28,349 nucleotides of DNA, taken from assembly GCA_028278625.1 (NCBI GenBank), contig JANQDY010000156.1:1-28349 (forward strand), given 5' to 3'. Within the stretch, counting starts at the first letter, position 1. Each line of letters begins with the position of its first letter. Source of the DNA: Thermodesulfobacteriota bacterium. GTDB taxonomy: Bacteria; Desulfobacterota; DSM-4660; Desulfatiglandales; Desulfatiglandaceae. Shown one piece after another: positions 1 through 7,323 of the stretch. The translations under genes were made by a program, and so were the position numbers. The notes below the pieces were generated by a model, which worked only from the letters and a program-made list of their open reading frames with translations, searched no databases and was not told the origin of the DNA.

Positions 1-4
1 ACTC

Positions 5-35
5 GAAGCCTGGCGGTTCATTATCGCCGGGCTTC
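5..35. repeat. Imperfect inverted repeat (hairpin)
   Basis: GAAGCCTGGCG (5-15) faces CGCCGGGCTTC (25-35) across a 9-base loop, with one G-T wobble. It lies just beyond the point where the truncated tetR gene stops resembling its paralog. There is no T-run, so a Rho-independent terminator is not supported. It could be part of an element or recombination junction cut off by the window edge, or a transcript-end hairpin. Confidence 0.45.
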
Positions 36-43
36 AACTCAAC

Positions 44-454
44 CTAAGAAGGTAAAAAACCATGACAATTCTTCGGGATAAAACCTCGACAATCTACATT
101 TAATTCATCCCAATGTTCAGGGCTTATGGACTTCTGGTTATGGAGAATCAATTTCATACTTATCGTGTCTATCCCATATATCTCGGTGTGCATCTTTATG
201 ATTGCATAGATCTTCTCTTTTGGACCAATTTCACTAGTCTCAATTTTGTGCAATTTACCTAGACTCTGATCCATAATCTCAATCAGAATTTCATAAAGAA
301 CCGACTCCTTGTCCTCAAAATAATAGTAAAGCGATGCACTGTTTATCCCCGCTTCTCTGGCAATATCCCTTATGGTGGTTTTTTCGAAACCCTTCCTACC
401 GAAGAGTTTCTTGGCTGTTTTGCAGATCTCTTTTCGTTTTTGGTTTTTCGGCAT
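44..454 (-). pseudogene. Truncated TetR/AcrR-family regulator, paralog of 994-1569
   Basis: The N-terminal helix-turn-helix is intact (KTTIRDIAREAGINSASLYYYFEDKES) and matches the neighbouring paralog almost residue for residue up to SPEHWDEL (about residue 117). After that the two diverge and this frame ends within about 18 unrelated residues, so roughly 70 residues of the ligand-binding and dimerisation domain are missing. The start is placed at the ATG at 454 (MPKNQKR), which aligns with the start of the paralog; an upstream in-frame ATG at 478 is less likely. The DNA-binding half may still be made, because a good promoter and operator precede it. It is probably a decayed duplicate. Whether the break reflects an insertion or a recombination cannot be decided at the window edge. 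Confidence 0.7.
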
Positions 455-499
455 AACGGAACCCATATTATGAACCAAGCAAGTAATCGCTTGAGAAAT

Positions 500-519
500 T
501 TAATTGATCAAACGATTAA
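500..519. promoter_or_regulatory. Palindromic operator in front of the truncated tetR
   Basis: TTAATTGATCAAACGATTAA is an imperfect 20-bp palindrome with TTAAT/ATTAA arms. Read on the minus strand it is TTAATCGTTTGATCAATTAA, which matches the site at 1843-1862 upstream of the oadB-type gene in 17 of 20 positions. It lies 12 bp downstream of the -10 box, exactly as in the other copy. A TetR-family dimer is the obvious candidate ligand; this is inference. Confidence 0.6.
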
Positions 520-531
520 TTCGTATGAGTG

Positions 532-560
532 ATCATATTTTTCGGAAACACTCTTGTCAA
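532..560 (-). promoter_or_regulatory. Sigma-70-type promoter of the truncated tetR
   Basis: On the minus strand a TTGACA -35 box (560-555) and a TATGAT -10 box (537-532) are separated by 17 bp. The core ACTTGACAAGAG plus GTTTCCG is shared with the promoter at 1802-1830. Confidence 0.65.
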
Positions 561-993
561 GTACTTTTTTTGCTGTTTTCGAAATTATTTTCTATGGGTT
601 AAACGCCTTAGGGAAATATCTTCTTATTTCGACATGTTATGGTGAAAGCGCTCTCTAGATTTTGGTTTTTTGGCTCTGGAGCGGACTCTCAAATAGAGAA
701 AAAGGGGGCGATTTAGAAGATAGGGCTTTTTCAATCCAATAAAAATTGACACGGAATTTACTGCGGGAATGGAAATGATTGAAGTCAAGAAAATCAGGTT
801 ACCACAACCGATCCCCGAAGAGGAGGTAGTCGTATTTTTTTCAGAAGAATAACCGTTGATACTGCAGACGAGTAAACGGAGAACGCTGCAAGGAACTGGA
901 TTTAGAATGAGGTTTGGAACACGGCCTGAATTTGACTAAAATTTGTATGCCTTTTATTCATAAAAAGATCTCCGCCATTGCTCAGAAAGAGAA
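561..993. other. Intergenic stretch between the two tetR paralogs
   Basis: No convincing gene was recognised. A possible 27-codon plus-strand frame (769-852, beginning MEMIEVKKIRLPQP) has no clear ribosome binding site and may be chance or a remnant of a lost gene. The stretch is AT-rich with several T-runs. Confidence 0.4.
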
Positions 994-1569
994 TTAGTCG
1001 TAGAAAACGCCTTTTGTAAAAATCTGAATAAACATATCCGAGAGCTGATTCGGATTAATTGGTCCATCAGGTTTGTACCAACGGTACGACGTTTGGATCA
1101 TTCCAAAAAGTGAAAATGTGCATCCCATCGGGTCAATATCAATAATTTTGCCTTCCTTTTTCAGCTCCGAGAGAATGCCGGCAACGATTTTAGCATATTC
1201 CTTCTGCTTGGATTTTAGCTCATCCCAATGTTCAGGGCTTATGGATTTCTGGTTATGGACGATTAGCTCCATGCTGATCGTATCTAGTCCATATATCTCT
1301 GTGTGCATTCTTATAATGGCGTAGATTTTTTCTCTTAAGCTGATCTCATGGTTCACTATTTCACGCAATTGGTCGAGGCTCCGATCCATAATCTCAATCA
1401 GAATTTCATAAAGAACCGACTCCTTGTCTTCGAAATAATAGTAAATCGATGCACTGTTTATTCCTGCTTCTCTGGCAATATCCCTTATGGTGGTTTTTTC
1501 AAACCCTTTTTTGACAAAAAGTTTCGTAGCGGTTTTGCAGATCTCTGCTCTTTTTTCAGCTTTCCGCAT
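994..1569 (-). CDS. TetR/AcrR-family transcriptional regulator
   Basis: This 191-residue protein has the family's usual length. An N-terminal helix-turn-helix (about residues 8-55, TTIRDIAREAGINSASIYYY) is followed by an all-helical region typical of the ligand-binding domain (about 70-190). The ATG at 1569 is preceded by GGGAGA at a suitable distance. It is the full-length partner of the truncated copy at 44-454 and is transcribed away from the oadB-type gene at 1904. TetR proteins usually repress adjacent genes and themselves. The palindrome at 1843-1862 between this gene and oadB is a plausible binding site, so it may control a decarboxylase- or acyl-CoA-related function. The ligand is unknown. 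Confidence 0.9.
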   Translation of the reverse strand: MRKAEKRAEICKTATKLFVKKGFEKTTIRDIAREAGINSASIYYYFEDKESVLYEILIEIMDRSLDQLREIVNHEISLREKIYAIIRMHTEIYGLDTISMELIVHNQKSISPEHWDELKSKQKEYAKIVAGILSELKKEGKIIDIDPMGCTFSLFGMIQTSYRWYKPDGPINPNQLSDMFIQIFTKGVFYD

Positions 1570-1801
1570 TTTTTTCTCCCATTATTAATAAAAAACAGCA
1601 GCGCTATGGAAAAAATATCAGCATTTAAATAATTTACTTTGAAGCCTTATAGCCCAAAAATCCTATAGCCGCAATAGCCCAAAAGGATTTTCAGGAAATA
1701 TAGGCCTTTTCGGATCGCTTATTTAAGATTGAAAGGCCGTTCTGCATAACTTCGTAAAATTATAAGCGCACAGAATTAATCCTGCATGATAGAAAAAACA
1801 C

Positions 1802-1830
1802 TTGACAAGAGCGTTTCCGGGAAATAGCAT
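1802..1830 (+). promoter_or_regulatory. Sigma-70-type promoter of the oadB-type gene
   Basis: TTGACA (1802-1807), a 17-bp spacer and TAGCAT (1825-1830) lie about 75 bp upstream of the ATG at 1904. The promoter shares its core with the truncated tetR promoter at 532-560. Confidence 0.65.
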
Positions 1831-1842
1831 CATTCGAGCGAT

Positions 1843-1862
1843 TTAATCCATTGATTAATTAA
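1843..1862. promoter_or_regulatory. Palindromic operator upstream of the oadB-type gene
   Basis: TTAATCCATTGATTAATTAA has TTAAT/ATTAA arms and begins 12 bp after the -10 box, where a bound dimer would block early transcription. It matches the minus-strand reading of 500-519 at 17 of 20 positions. The TetR paralogs next to it are the likeliest binders. Confidence 0.6.
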
Positions 1863-1903
1863 AACGTTCCCATGGTTTTGATTTATGGTAGAGGAGGTCT
1901 GTC

Positions 1904-3046
1904 ATGACCGTCAATGAAATTCTGGACATGTTGTATGGAACGCTCCACACAACGGGAATTTACAACTTTCAATGGAATATTATCCTTATGTGGGGCGTGG
2001 GAAGTTTGTTCATTTATCTGGCTATTGCCAAAAAATATGAACCGCTGCTTTTGCTCCCCATCGGATTTGGGATCTTTATTGTCAACTTTCCTCTAGTTCC
2101 CCTGATGGGCTATTCACATGGCCATCCTCTTCTTATTGAGGTTTTTTACAAATACGGCCTTAAATGGGAAGTCATTCCCTGTGTCATTTTTCTAGGACTG
2201 GGGGCCATGACAGATTTTGGTCCCCTCATTGCCAACCCAAAGACTCTTCTCATCGGTGCTGGTGCTCAACTGGTAGTTTTTATTACGTTTACTGGTACTG
2301 TCCTGGTCGGTTTTACTCTCAAAGAAGCTGCATCAGTCAGCATCATTGGGGGTGCTGATGGTCCCACTACTATTTATCTTACACAGCATCTAGCACCTCA
2401 GCTACTCGGCGCCAACGCGCTGGCAGCCTATTCCTATATGGCTATGGTGCCTTTTATGCAACCGCCCATCATGAAGCTGATGACAAATCCGGAGGAAAGA
2501 AGGATCCGAATGCGTCAATTACGACCTGTATCCCGTCAGGAGAAAATTCTTTTTCCGCTTGTCACTTCCGGCATCATCGCTCTTCTTGTGCCTTCAGTAA
2601 TCCCACTGATGGGAATGTTCATGCTTGGAAATTTGATGAAGGAAAGCGGTGTGGTGGAACGATTGACAGGTACTGCGAAGGATTCTCTGATGAATATTGT
2701 TACAATTTTTTTGGGCGTTTCAGTGGGTGCTACCATGCATGCGGATAAGTTCCTGAGCTGGAAGCCGCTATTTATATTTGGTCTTGGGTTGGTGGATTTT
2801 GCTGTATGCACCATTGGCGGTATCGTCACCGTTAAGATCATGAATCTTTTCCTAAAAGAAAAGATCAATCCTCTAATCGGTTCTGCGGGCGTATCTGCAG
2901 TCCCCATGGCGGCAAGGGTTTCACAGATGGAAGGGCTTAAATATTATCGGTCTAACCATTTGCTGATGCACGCCGTGGGACCCAATCTTGCCGGTGTTAT
3001 CGGATCGGCTGCAGCGGCTGGCATGTTCATCGCCATGTTTGACTAA
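1904..3046 (+). CDS. oadB: Sodium ion-translocating decarboxylase beta subunit (OadB/GcdB/MmdB family)
   Basis: This 380-residue, highly hydrophobic protein has the family signatures GAMTDFGPLIANP (about 100-112), GGADGPTTIY (about 149-158) and GVSAVPMAARVSQ (about 331-343). In known complexes the beta subunit decarboxylates the carboxybiotin formed by the alpha subunit and couples this to Na+ export across the inner membrane. The start has a strong GAGGAGG ribosome binding site. The gene is followed 43 bp downstream by a small membrane protein with OadG-like topology. No alpha subunit (carboxyltransferase) or biotin carrier is present in the window, so the substrate (oxaloacetate, methylmalonyl-CoA, glutaconyl-CoA or malonate) cannot be assigned. 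The symbol refers to the family, not to proven oxaloacetate specificity. Confidence 0.92.
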   Translation: MTVNEILDMLYGTLHTTGIYNFQWNIILMWGVGSLFIYLAIAKKYEPLLLLPIGFGIFIVNFPLVPLMGYSHGHPLLIEVFYKYGLKWEVIPCVIFLGLGAMTDFGPLIANPKTLLIGAGAQLVVFITFTGTVLVGFTLKEAASVSIIGGADGPTTIYLTQHLAPQLLGANALAAYSYMAMVPFMQPPIMKLMTNPEERRIRMRQLRPVSRQEKILFPLVTSGIIALLVPSVIPLMGMFMLGNLMKESGVVERLTGTAKDSLMNIVTIFLGVSVGATMHADKFLSWKPLFIFGLGLVDFAVCTIGGIVTVKIMNLFLKEKINPLIGSAGVSAVPMAARVSQMEGLKYYRSNHLLMHAVGPNLAGVIGSAAAAGMFIAMFD

Positions 3047-3089
3047 ACCTTTCTATGACAAAAGACTTCAATACAGGAGAGATGAACAT

Positions 3090-3554
3090 ATGAAAAAAGC
3101 AGCTATTCTATTGCTTGTTCTATTCACAATTCCCGCAACCTCAAGCGCCGAGGATTTCCTTGGGGCACCTCTGGTAAGCAAGAGGCACGAAAACCTGAAA
3201 ACAGATGCCCGGCTGGAGATGAAAACTCAGCTGTCCCATGATGAAGTGGTTTCGTTTTACATGGAACGATTGAAAAATGTGCCGGATACCAAATTTCGTG
3301 ACTGGAAAGATGCGACCTATATTGAAGATGACGGGGCATTGCCGTGGCATTCCATCACCATCTCAAAGGAATACGAAAACGGCACGACCATAATTATCGT
3401 GAAAGATAACTGGACGTGGATTATTGGAACGTTGATTTTGCGGTATATCGGTGTATTTGCGGTTCTAATGGTACTTCTGGTGGGCATGGTTGTTTCCGGA
3501 AAAATCATTTCTGCGTCCGTCAGACGCATGGAGGAAAGGAAGAGCGCTCTATAA
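3090..3554 (+). CDS. Small exported, membrane-anchored protein, possible decarboxylase gamma-like subunit
   Basis: The 154-residue protein starts at the ATG at 3090, preceded by AGGAGA. It has a signal peptide (MKKAAILLLVLFTIPATSSA, cleavage near residue 20), a polar domain of about 90 residues containing LSHDEVVSFYMERL, and one transmembrane helix near residues 110-138 followed by a basic tail (ASVRRMEERK). Its position directly behind the beta subunit suggests a role like OadG, which assembles or stabilises the complex with one membrane helix. However, OadG normally has its helix at the N-terminus and its soluble tail in the cytoplasm, whereas here the soluble domain would be periplasmic. 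The function is therefore unproven. The gene is probably co-transcribed with the beta subunit. Confidence 0.65.
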   Translation: MKKAAILLLVLFTIPATSSAEDFLGAPLVSKRHENLKTDARLEMKTQLSHDEVVSFYMERLKNVPDTKFRDWKDATYIEDDGALPWHSITISKEYENGTTIIIVKDNWTWIIGTLILRYIGVFAVLMVLLVGMVVSGKIISASVRRMEERKSAL

Positions 3555-4019
3555 CCCTGAGATGAAAAGATTCGAGTCGGAAGAAGGCACGCTCTCCATG
3601 TTCCCAAATAGCCGCACGCACGCCACGCCGTATAAGGAACGACCCGCAAATACTTCAGGTATGTCAGGTGGTCGTGGATGGGCATATCAGCCACATCTAC
3701 CCACCGCCATTCATTTCAAAGCAGTGTCCAGGCTTGCTTGAAAGGCCCAACATTTTGTGGCCATTCCCCAGACTTAGAGTTCCCATTTGATGCCAGCCGA
3801 TATGATGTGTGACTTGCATGCATCACCTTGCTGACGGCATTTCTCGGATGACGGGGTTCAACTGTCGGGATACTTCTTCTTTGCGACCCGGTTTCCGGGG
3901 TATTTGCCTGATATGCTGCCTCTTTTTCCGGCCACCCAAATGAAATGTTGAAAAACATATGCCTACCCATATAATAACACCATGGTTTAACCACCCACCG
4001 TCAAACAGGAGTCCAGGGC
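3555..4019. other. Intergenic stretch without a recognised gene
   Basis: This 465-bp stretch contains no frame with convincing coding character. Short frames on both strands lack ribosome binding sites and recognisable domains. A small inverted repeat, CCCGGTTTCCGGG, lies near 3889. It may hold the promoter of the LuxR-type gene at 4020, or the remains of a lost gene, since it sits where the composition appears to change. Confidence 0.4.
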
Positions 4020-5081
4020 ATGTCCAATGCGCTCCAGTCACTGAACAGCGCCGAGGTGAACCTCTTGCTGGGGATCTTCGAAAAGCTTTCCTGCACCGGG
4101 GATCCGGACCAACTTCGAAGGAGCATTGCCCAGGACCTGCTTGAGCTTCTCCGCGCCGATTTTCTCGCCTCTTTCATTTGGAACCGGGGGAATCGGTTCT
4201 TCGATAACGTCATATTTCTGAACATGACCCCTGAAAACCTGCGGCGATACCAAACCTATTTTCGATTCCGCGATCCCATCACGCCAATCCTCCAGAAAAG
4301 GCGAAAAGCGACTCTGGTCTGTGAGGTAATGGCCCAGAAGGCGCTTGAAAAGACGGAGTTTTTCAATGATTTTTTGATGGTTGACGGTCTTCATCACGGG
4401 ATCAACCTCTATGCCTACGATGGTAATCTCAACATCGGAGATCTTCGAATATGGCGATCAAAACACCGCCCGGATTTCGGACCGAGGGAGGCTCGGCTTC
4501 TGGATACGATCCTCCCCCATTTCAGGAATGCCCTTAAAAACGCCCGCATTCTCGCCGAGACCCGAAACAGGGAAATCCTGTGGGAAAAGGTTATCGAGAC
4601 CAGCCGAACAGCGGTGTTCTTGTTCGACGAAAACGGACGGCTCCTTCACCGAAACGCCCGGGCGAGAGCCATCGAAGAGGAGTTGCCGAAACCTTCCTAC
4701 GCGGCCTTCTTGGAGTCCACCCGCTCCCTGGGAAACGGCCGGCTTCTGCAAACGGAATGGGGGCCCTATTCACTCTCCCATCTTCATTTTGTTTCACCCC
4801 ATAACGGTTTGCCTCACAATGCCGTCATGGCCACCCGACCTTCCGCCAAAGCCGTTGACAGGGATCTTCTCGTGACAAGACATGGGTTGAGTCCCCGGGA
4901 AACGGACATCGCCCTTCTGGTCTGTAAGGGGTTCACGGATCGGGAAATCGCTGATCTTCTCAAAATCGCCTTCTCCACCGTTCGAACCCATATGAAGCAC
5001 CTCTTCGCCAAACTGGATGTAACCAATCGGACAGAACTCATTTTCGCCCTGATGGCGGACCTTGTGGACTTCAGTTTCTGA
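4020..5081 (+). CDS. LuxR-family transcriptional regulator with N-terminal sensor region
   Basis: This 353-residue protein ends in a LuxR-type helix-turn-helix (about residues 286-345), visible as LSPRETDIALLVCKGFTDRE followed by IADLLKIAFSTVRTHMKHLF. The first ~190 residues look like a GAF-type sensor, with the FRFRDPITP segment seen in related regulators. Residues ~200-260 contain a PAS-like stretch (AVFLFDENGRLLHRNARA). The ATG at 4020 has AGGAG eight bases upstream. The gene is separated from the downstream amidase by about 200 bp holding a strong inverted repeat, so they are probably separate units, although the regulator may control the amidase. The signal is unknown. Confidence 0.85.
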   Translation: MSNALQSLNSAEVNLLLGIFEKLSCTGDPDQLRRSIAQDLLELLRADFLASFIWNRGNRFFDNVIFLNMTPENLRRYQTYFRFRDPITPILQKRRKATLVCEVMAQKALEKTEFFNDFLMVDGLHHGINLYAYDGNLNIGDLRIWRSKHRPDFGPREARLLDTILPHFRNALKNARILAETRNREILWEKVIETSRTAVFLFDENGRLLHRNARARAIEEELPKPSYAAFLESTRSLGNGRLLQTEWGPYSLSHLHFVSPHNGLPHNAVMATRPSAKAVDRDLLVTRHGLSPRETDIALLVCKGFTDREIADLLKIAFSTVRTHMKHLFAKLDVTNRTELIFALMADLVDFSF

Positions 5082-5108
5082 AACCGATTTCCAGACTTGC
5101 CGTCGCTG

Positions 5109-5157
5109 AAAAAGGGAATCTTCCCAAACGGTCTTTCCACCACCCGATTCCCTTTTT
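5109..5157. terminator. Bidirectional terminator-like inverted repeat
   Basis: AAAAAGGGAATC (5109-5120) and GATTCCCTTTTT (5146-5157) form a perfect 12-bp stem with a 25-base loop. The T-run follows the stem on the plus strand, just after the LuxR-type gene. The long loop makes termination less certain. Confidence 0.5.
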
Positions 5158-5159
5158 GC

Positions 5160-5177
5160 ATCCCCAGAATTGGGGAT
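5160..5177. repeat. Perfect short palindrome upstream of the amidase gene
   Basis: ATCCCCA and TGGGGAT are separated by GAAT. The site lies about 105 bp upstream of the amidase start and immediately after the terminator-like repeat. It could be an operator for the adjacent LuxR-type protein; this is inference. Confidence 0.35.
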
Positions 5178-5282
5178 ATACAAAGCCTTTTCTTTTGTGG
5201 TCTCCTCTATTCCAGGTATGTGGATGGGGGGGACATTCCCCGTTTTTGGCCCTTAACCAAAAGAGGAAAGGGGAGGAACGCA

Positions 5283-6863
5283 ATGGATAAGAAATCATTG
5301 GATATGGATCGTAGAACTTTCGTGAAGACCGCCCTGGCAGCGGGAGCCGGACTGGTCCTGACAGGCGCCATGGGAGATCCGGCATGGGGAGGGGCTGTTT
5401 CGAAGGACGCTTTGGCTCAAAGGTCGCTGGTCGAATTGGCCAAAATGATACGAAACGGGGAAACCAGCTCCAGAAAGCTGGTTGAACTTTACCTGGGGCG
5501 TATCCAACAATTCGGGGGCCGTAAAGGGATCAACGCATATATCACGGTCGCCGGTGAAGCCGCGCTCAAACAGGCAGAGGCGCTTGACAAATCCGCCAAA
5601 CAGCAGAGATTCAAAGGCCCTCTACATGGTATTCCCGTGGCCGTGAAAGACAACCTGGACACAAAGGACATCAGGACCACCGGAGGATCCAAAATCCTCG
5701 CCTCCTGGACCCCGCCCACCAACGCGCATGTCATCAATCAACTTGAAGGGGCCGGGGCCATCATTTTGGGCAAAACCAACATGCACGAATTTGCCTTTGG
5801 CATCACCACCAATAACCCCTTTTACGGTCCCACCCGCAATCCCTACGATCCATTAAGGATCCCGGGTGGGTCCAGCGGCGGATCCGCCGCTGCCGTGGCC
5901 GCCGGTTTCTGTGCCGGCGCCATAGGGACCGATACCGGCGGATCGGTGAGAATCCCCGCCTCCCTCTGTAATCTTGTGGGGCTGAAACCGACCTTGGGGA
6001 GAGTCGGAAGAGGCGGTATGATGTACCTTTCCTTCACGCGTGACGTGATAGGCCCCATGACACGAACGGTCATGGATTCCGCGTTGCTCCTGAAAGTAAT
6101 GGCAGGGAAGGATCCCAGGGATCCGGAATCATCGTCAGACTCCGTTCCCGATTACGTATCTTCTGTGAAAGGTGGGCTAAAAGGCAAACGATTCGGTGTT
6201 CCCAGGAAGTATTTCTTTGAGGGCATTCACTCTGAAACCCGGAAAACCATCAATGATGCAATTCGTCAAATTCAGGACATGGGAGGGGTGGTGAAGGATG
6301 TTCAAGTAAAAAACATGGATTTGGCAACTCCCACGGGATTCAGCATTGTTCTGGCCGAATGCATCTACCTGCTGGAAAACTATCTCAGGGCGTTCAATCC
6401 GAAAGCCACCATCGCGGAATATCTTGATCAGATGGGGCCGGACGTCAAAGGGGTTTTGGGGGGACAGATCGGCACACCAAAATCCAAACCCGTGCCGGGA
6501 TACGTCTACGCCAGGTCCGTCAGGGAGGATCGAAACAGGATGATCTCCGGTTTCAAAGAGGCCATTAGCGATGTTGATGCGCTTCTCCTTCCCACGACCC
6601 CCCTGCCCGCTTCCAAAATCGGCGAGGACATGGAGACAGATCTCGAAGGAAAGAAAGTGAACACCTTCCTGACATTTATTAAAGACTGTGATCCCATCAG
6701 CGTCGTTGGATATCCGGCGATTACCGTGCCCGCGGGCTACGGCAGTACGGGCCTTCCCATCGGTTTCCAGATGGTCGCCAGGCCGTTTGAGGAAACCAGG
6801 CTGCTCCGTATGGCCCATGCCTTTGAACAGGCAACAAAGGTACGCACCCCGCCGACCCTTTAG
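5283..6863 (+). CDS. Amidase-signature family hydrolase with Tat signal peptide
   Basis: The 526-residue protein starts at the ATG at 5283, six bases after GGAGG. The N-terminus carries a twin-arginine signal (DRRTFVKTALAAGAGLVLTG), so the enzyme is likely exported folded to the periplasm. The amidase-signature Ser-cisSer-Lys triad is visible: Lys122 in VAVKDN, Ser197 in GGSSGGS, and nucleophile Ser221 in GTDTGGSVRIP. The 24-residue spacing between the two serines matches the family. Family members hydrolyse amide bonds of many substrates, and the overall layout also resembles GatA. The absence of gatB and gatC and the presence of a Tat signal argue against tRNA amidotransferase. The substrate is unknown. 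It lies next to a nitrilase, TenA and isochorismatase-remnant block on the opposite strand, so the region is rich in C-N hydrolases. Confidence 0.9.
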   Translation: MDKKSLDMDRRTFVKTALAAGAGLVLTGAMGDPAWGGAVSKDALAQRSLVELAKMIRNGETSSRKLVELYLGRIQQFGGRKGINAYITVAGEAALKQAEALDKSAKQQRFKGPLHGIPVAVKDNLDTKDIRTTGGSKILASWTPPTNAHVINQLEGAGAIILGKTNMHEFAFGITTNNPFYGPTRNPYDPLRIPGGSSGGSAAAVAAGFCAGAIGTDTGGSVRIPASLCNLVGLKPTLGRVGRGGMMYLSFTRDVIGPMTRTVMDSALLLKVMAGKDPRDPESSSDSVPDYVSSVKGGLKGKRFGVPRKYFFEGIHSETRKTINDAIRQIQDMGGVVKDVQVKNMDLATPTGFSIVLAECIYLLENYLRAFNPKATIAEYLDQMGPDVKGVLGGQIGTPKSKPVPGYVYARSVREDRNRMISGFKEAISDVDALLLPTTPLPASKIGEDMETDLEGKKVNTFLTFIKDCDPISVVGYPAITVPAGYGSTGLPIGFQMVARPFEETRLLRMAHAFEQATKVRTPPTL

Positions 6864-6926
6864 ACAGCGGGGCCCCGGAATCTTCCCGGGTTCCTGATTT
6901 CAACCCGATGGTAAGATCACAAGAGA

Positions 6927-6954
6927 GGATCTGCCAAAGCAGGTCCTTTTTTTT
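6927..6954 (+). terminator. Rho-independent terminator after the amidase gene
   Basis: GGATCTGC (6927-6934) pairs with GCAGGTCC (6939-6946) with one G-T wobble and a CAAA loop, followed directly by eight T residues. Confidence 0.8.
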
Positions 6955-6995
6955 CCGGAACCGTAACGGTCCAAACGGCTGCTTAATACCGAGTC

Positions 6996-7262
6996 TTATG
7001 CTTCCAGTTGGCTGAGAAACTGATCCGTGGACAAGACATGTCCCAGGAGAGGAACAATCTTCTCCTCCACATAGCTCTGTTACTCCTTTGAGTTGGCTGC
7101 GGTTGCATCTTTGATAACGGTTACGCCATACCCTTTGTCGTAGGCCGTGCGGGCGGTGCTTTCAACACAGAAATTCGTCAAAAACCCTGCGATGACCACA
7201 TTCTTGACATCAGGTTCTTTGATGATCTTTTGAAGAGCCGTTTCTTTCGCCTTCGTTTTTAC
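6996..7262 (-). pseudogene. Isochorismatase-family (cysteine hydrolase) remnant
   Basis: Reading the minus strand gives a family C-terminus: the catalytic-cysteine segment VVIAGFLTNFCVESTARTAY, then DKGYGVTVIKDATAANSKE, an in-frame TAA (7082-7080), then VEEKIVPLLGHVLSTDQFLS to a second stop at 6998-6996. The N-terminal part, with the catalytic Asp and the metal or substrate residues, is missing. An AAGGAGG ribosome-binding-like motif lies at the broken left edge without a usable start codon. The gene is therefore dead by both truncation and nonsense mutation. It sits 61 bp downstream of the nitrilase gene on the same strand and was probably once part of a tenA-nitrilase-hydrolase operon. Confidence 0.85.
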
Positions 7263-7323
7263 GTCCTCCTTTTTTGATGGTTAGACACCCGAAACTGCCG
7301 TACAATCATCCATTATTTGGCCT

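Noticed and set aside
769..852. A 27-codon plus-strand frame between the tetR paralogs.
   Set aside because: It has no clear ribosome binding site and no recognisable domain; length is within chance expectation.
3317..3694. A minus-strand open frame overlapping the end of the small membrane protein and the 3555-4019 gap, possibly a transposase remnant.
   Set aside because: No transposase motif, no terminal repeats, and most of it is antisense to a better-supported gene.
5283..6863. GatA subunit of tRNA amidotransferase.
   Set aside because: Twin-arginine signal peptide and lack of gatB/gatC nearby make a periplasmic amidase more likely.
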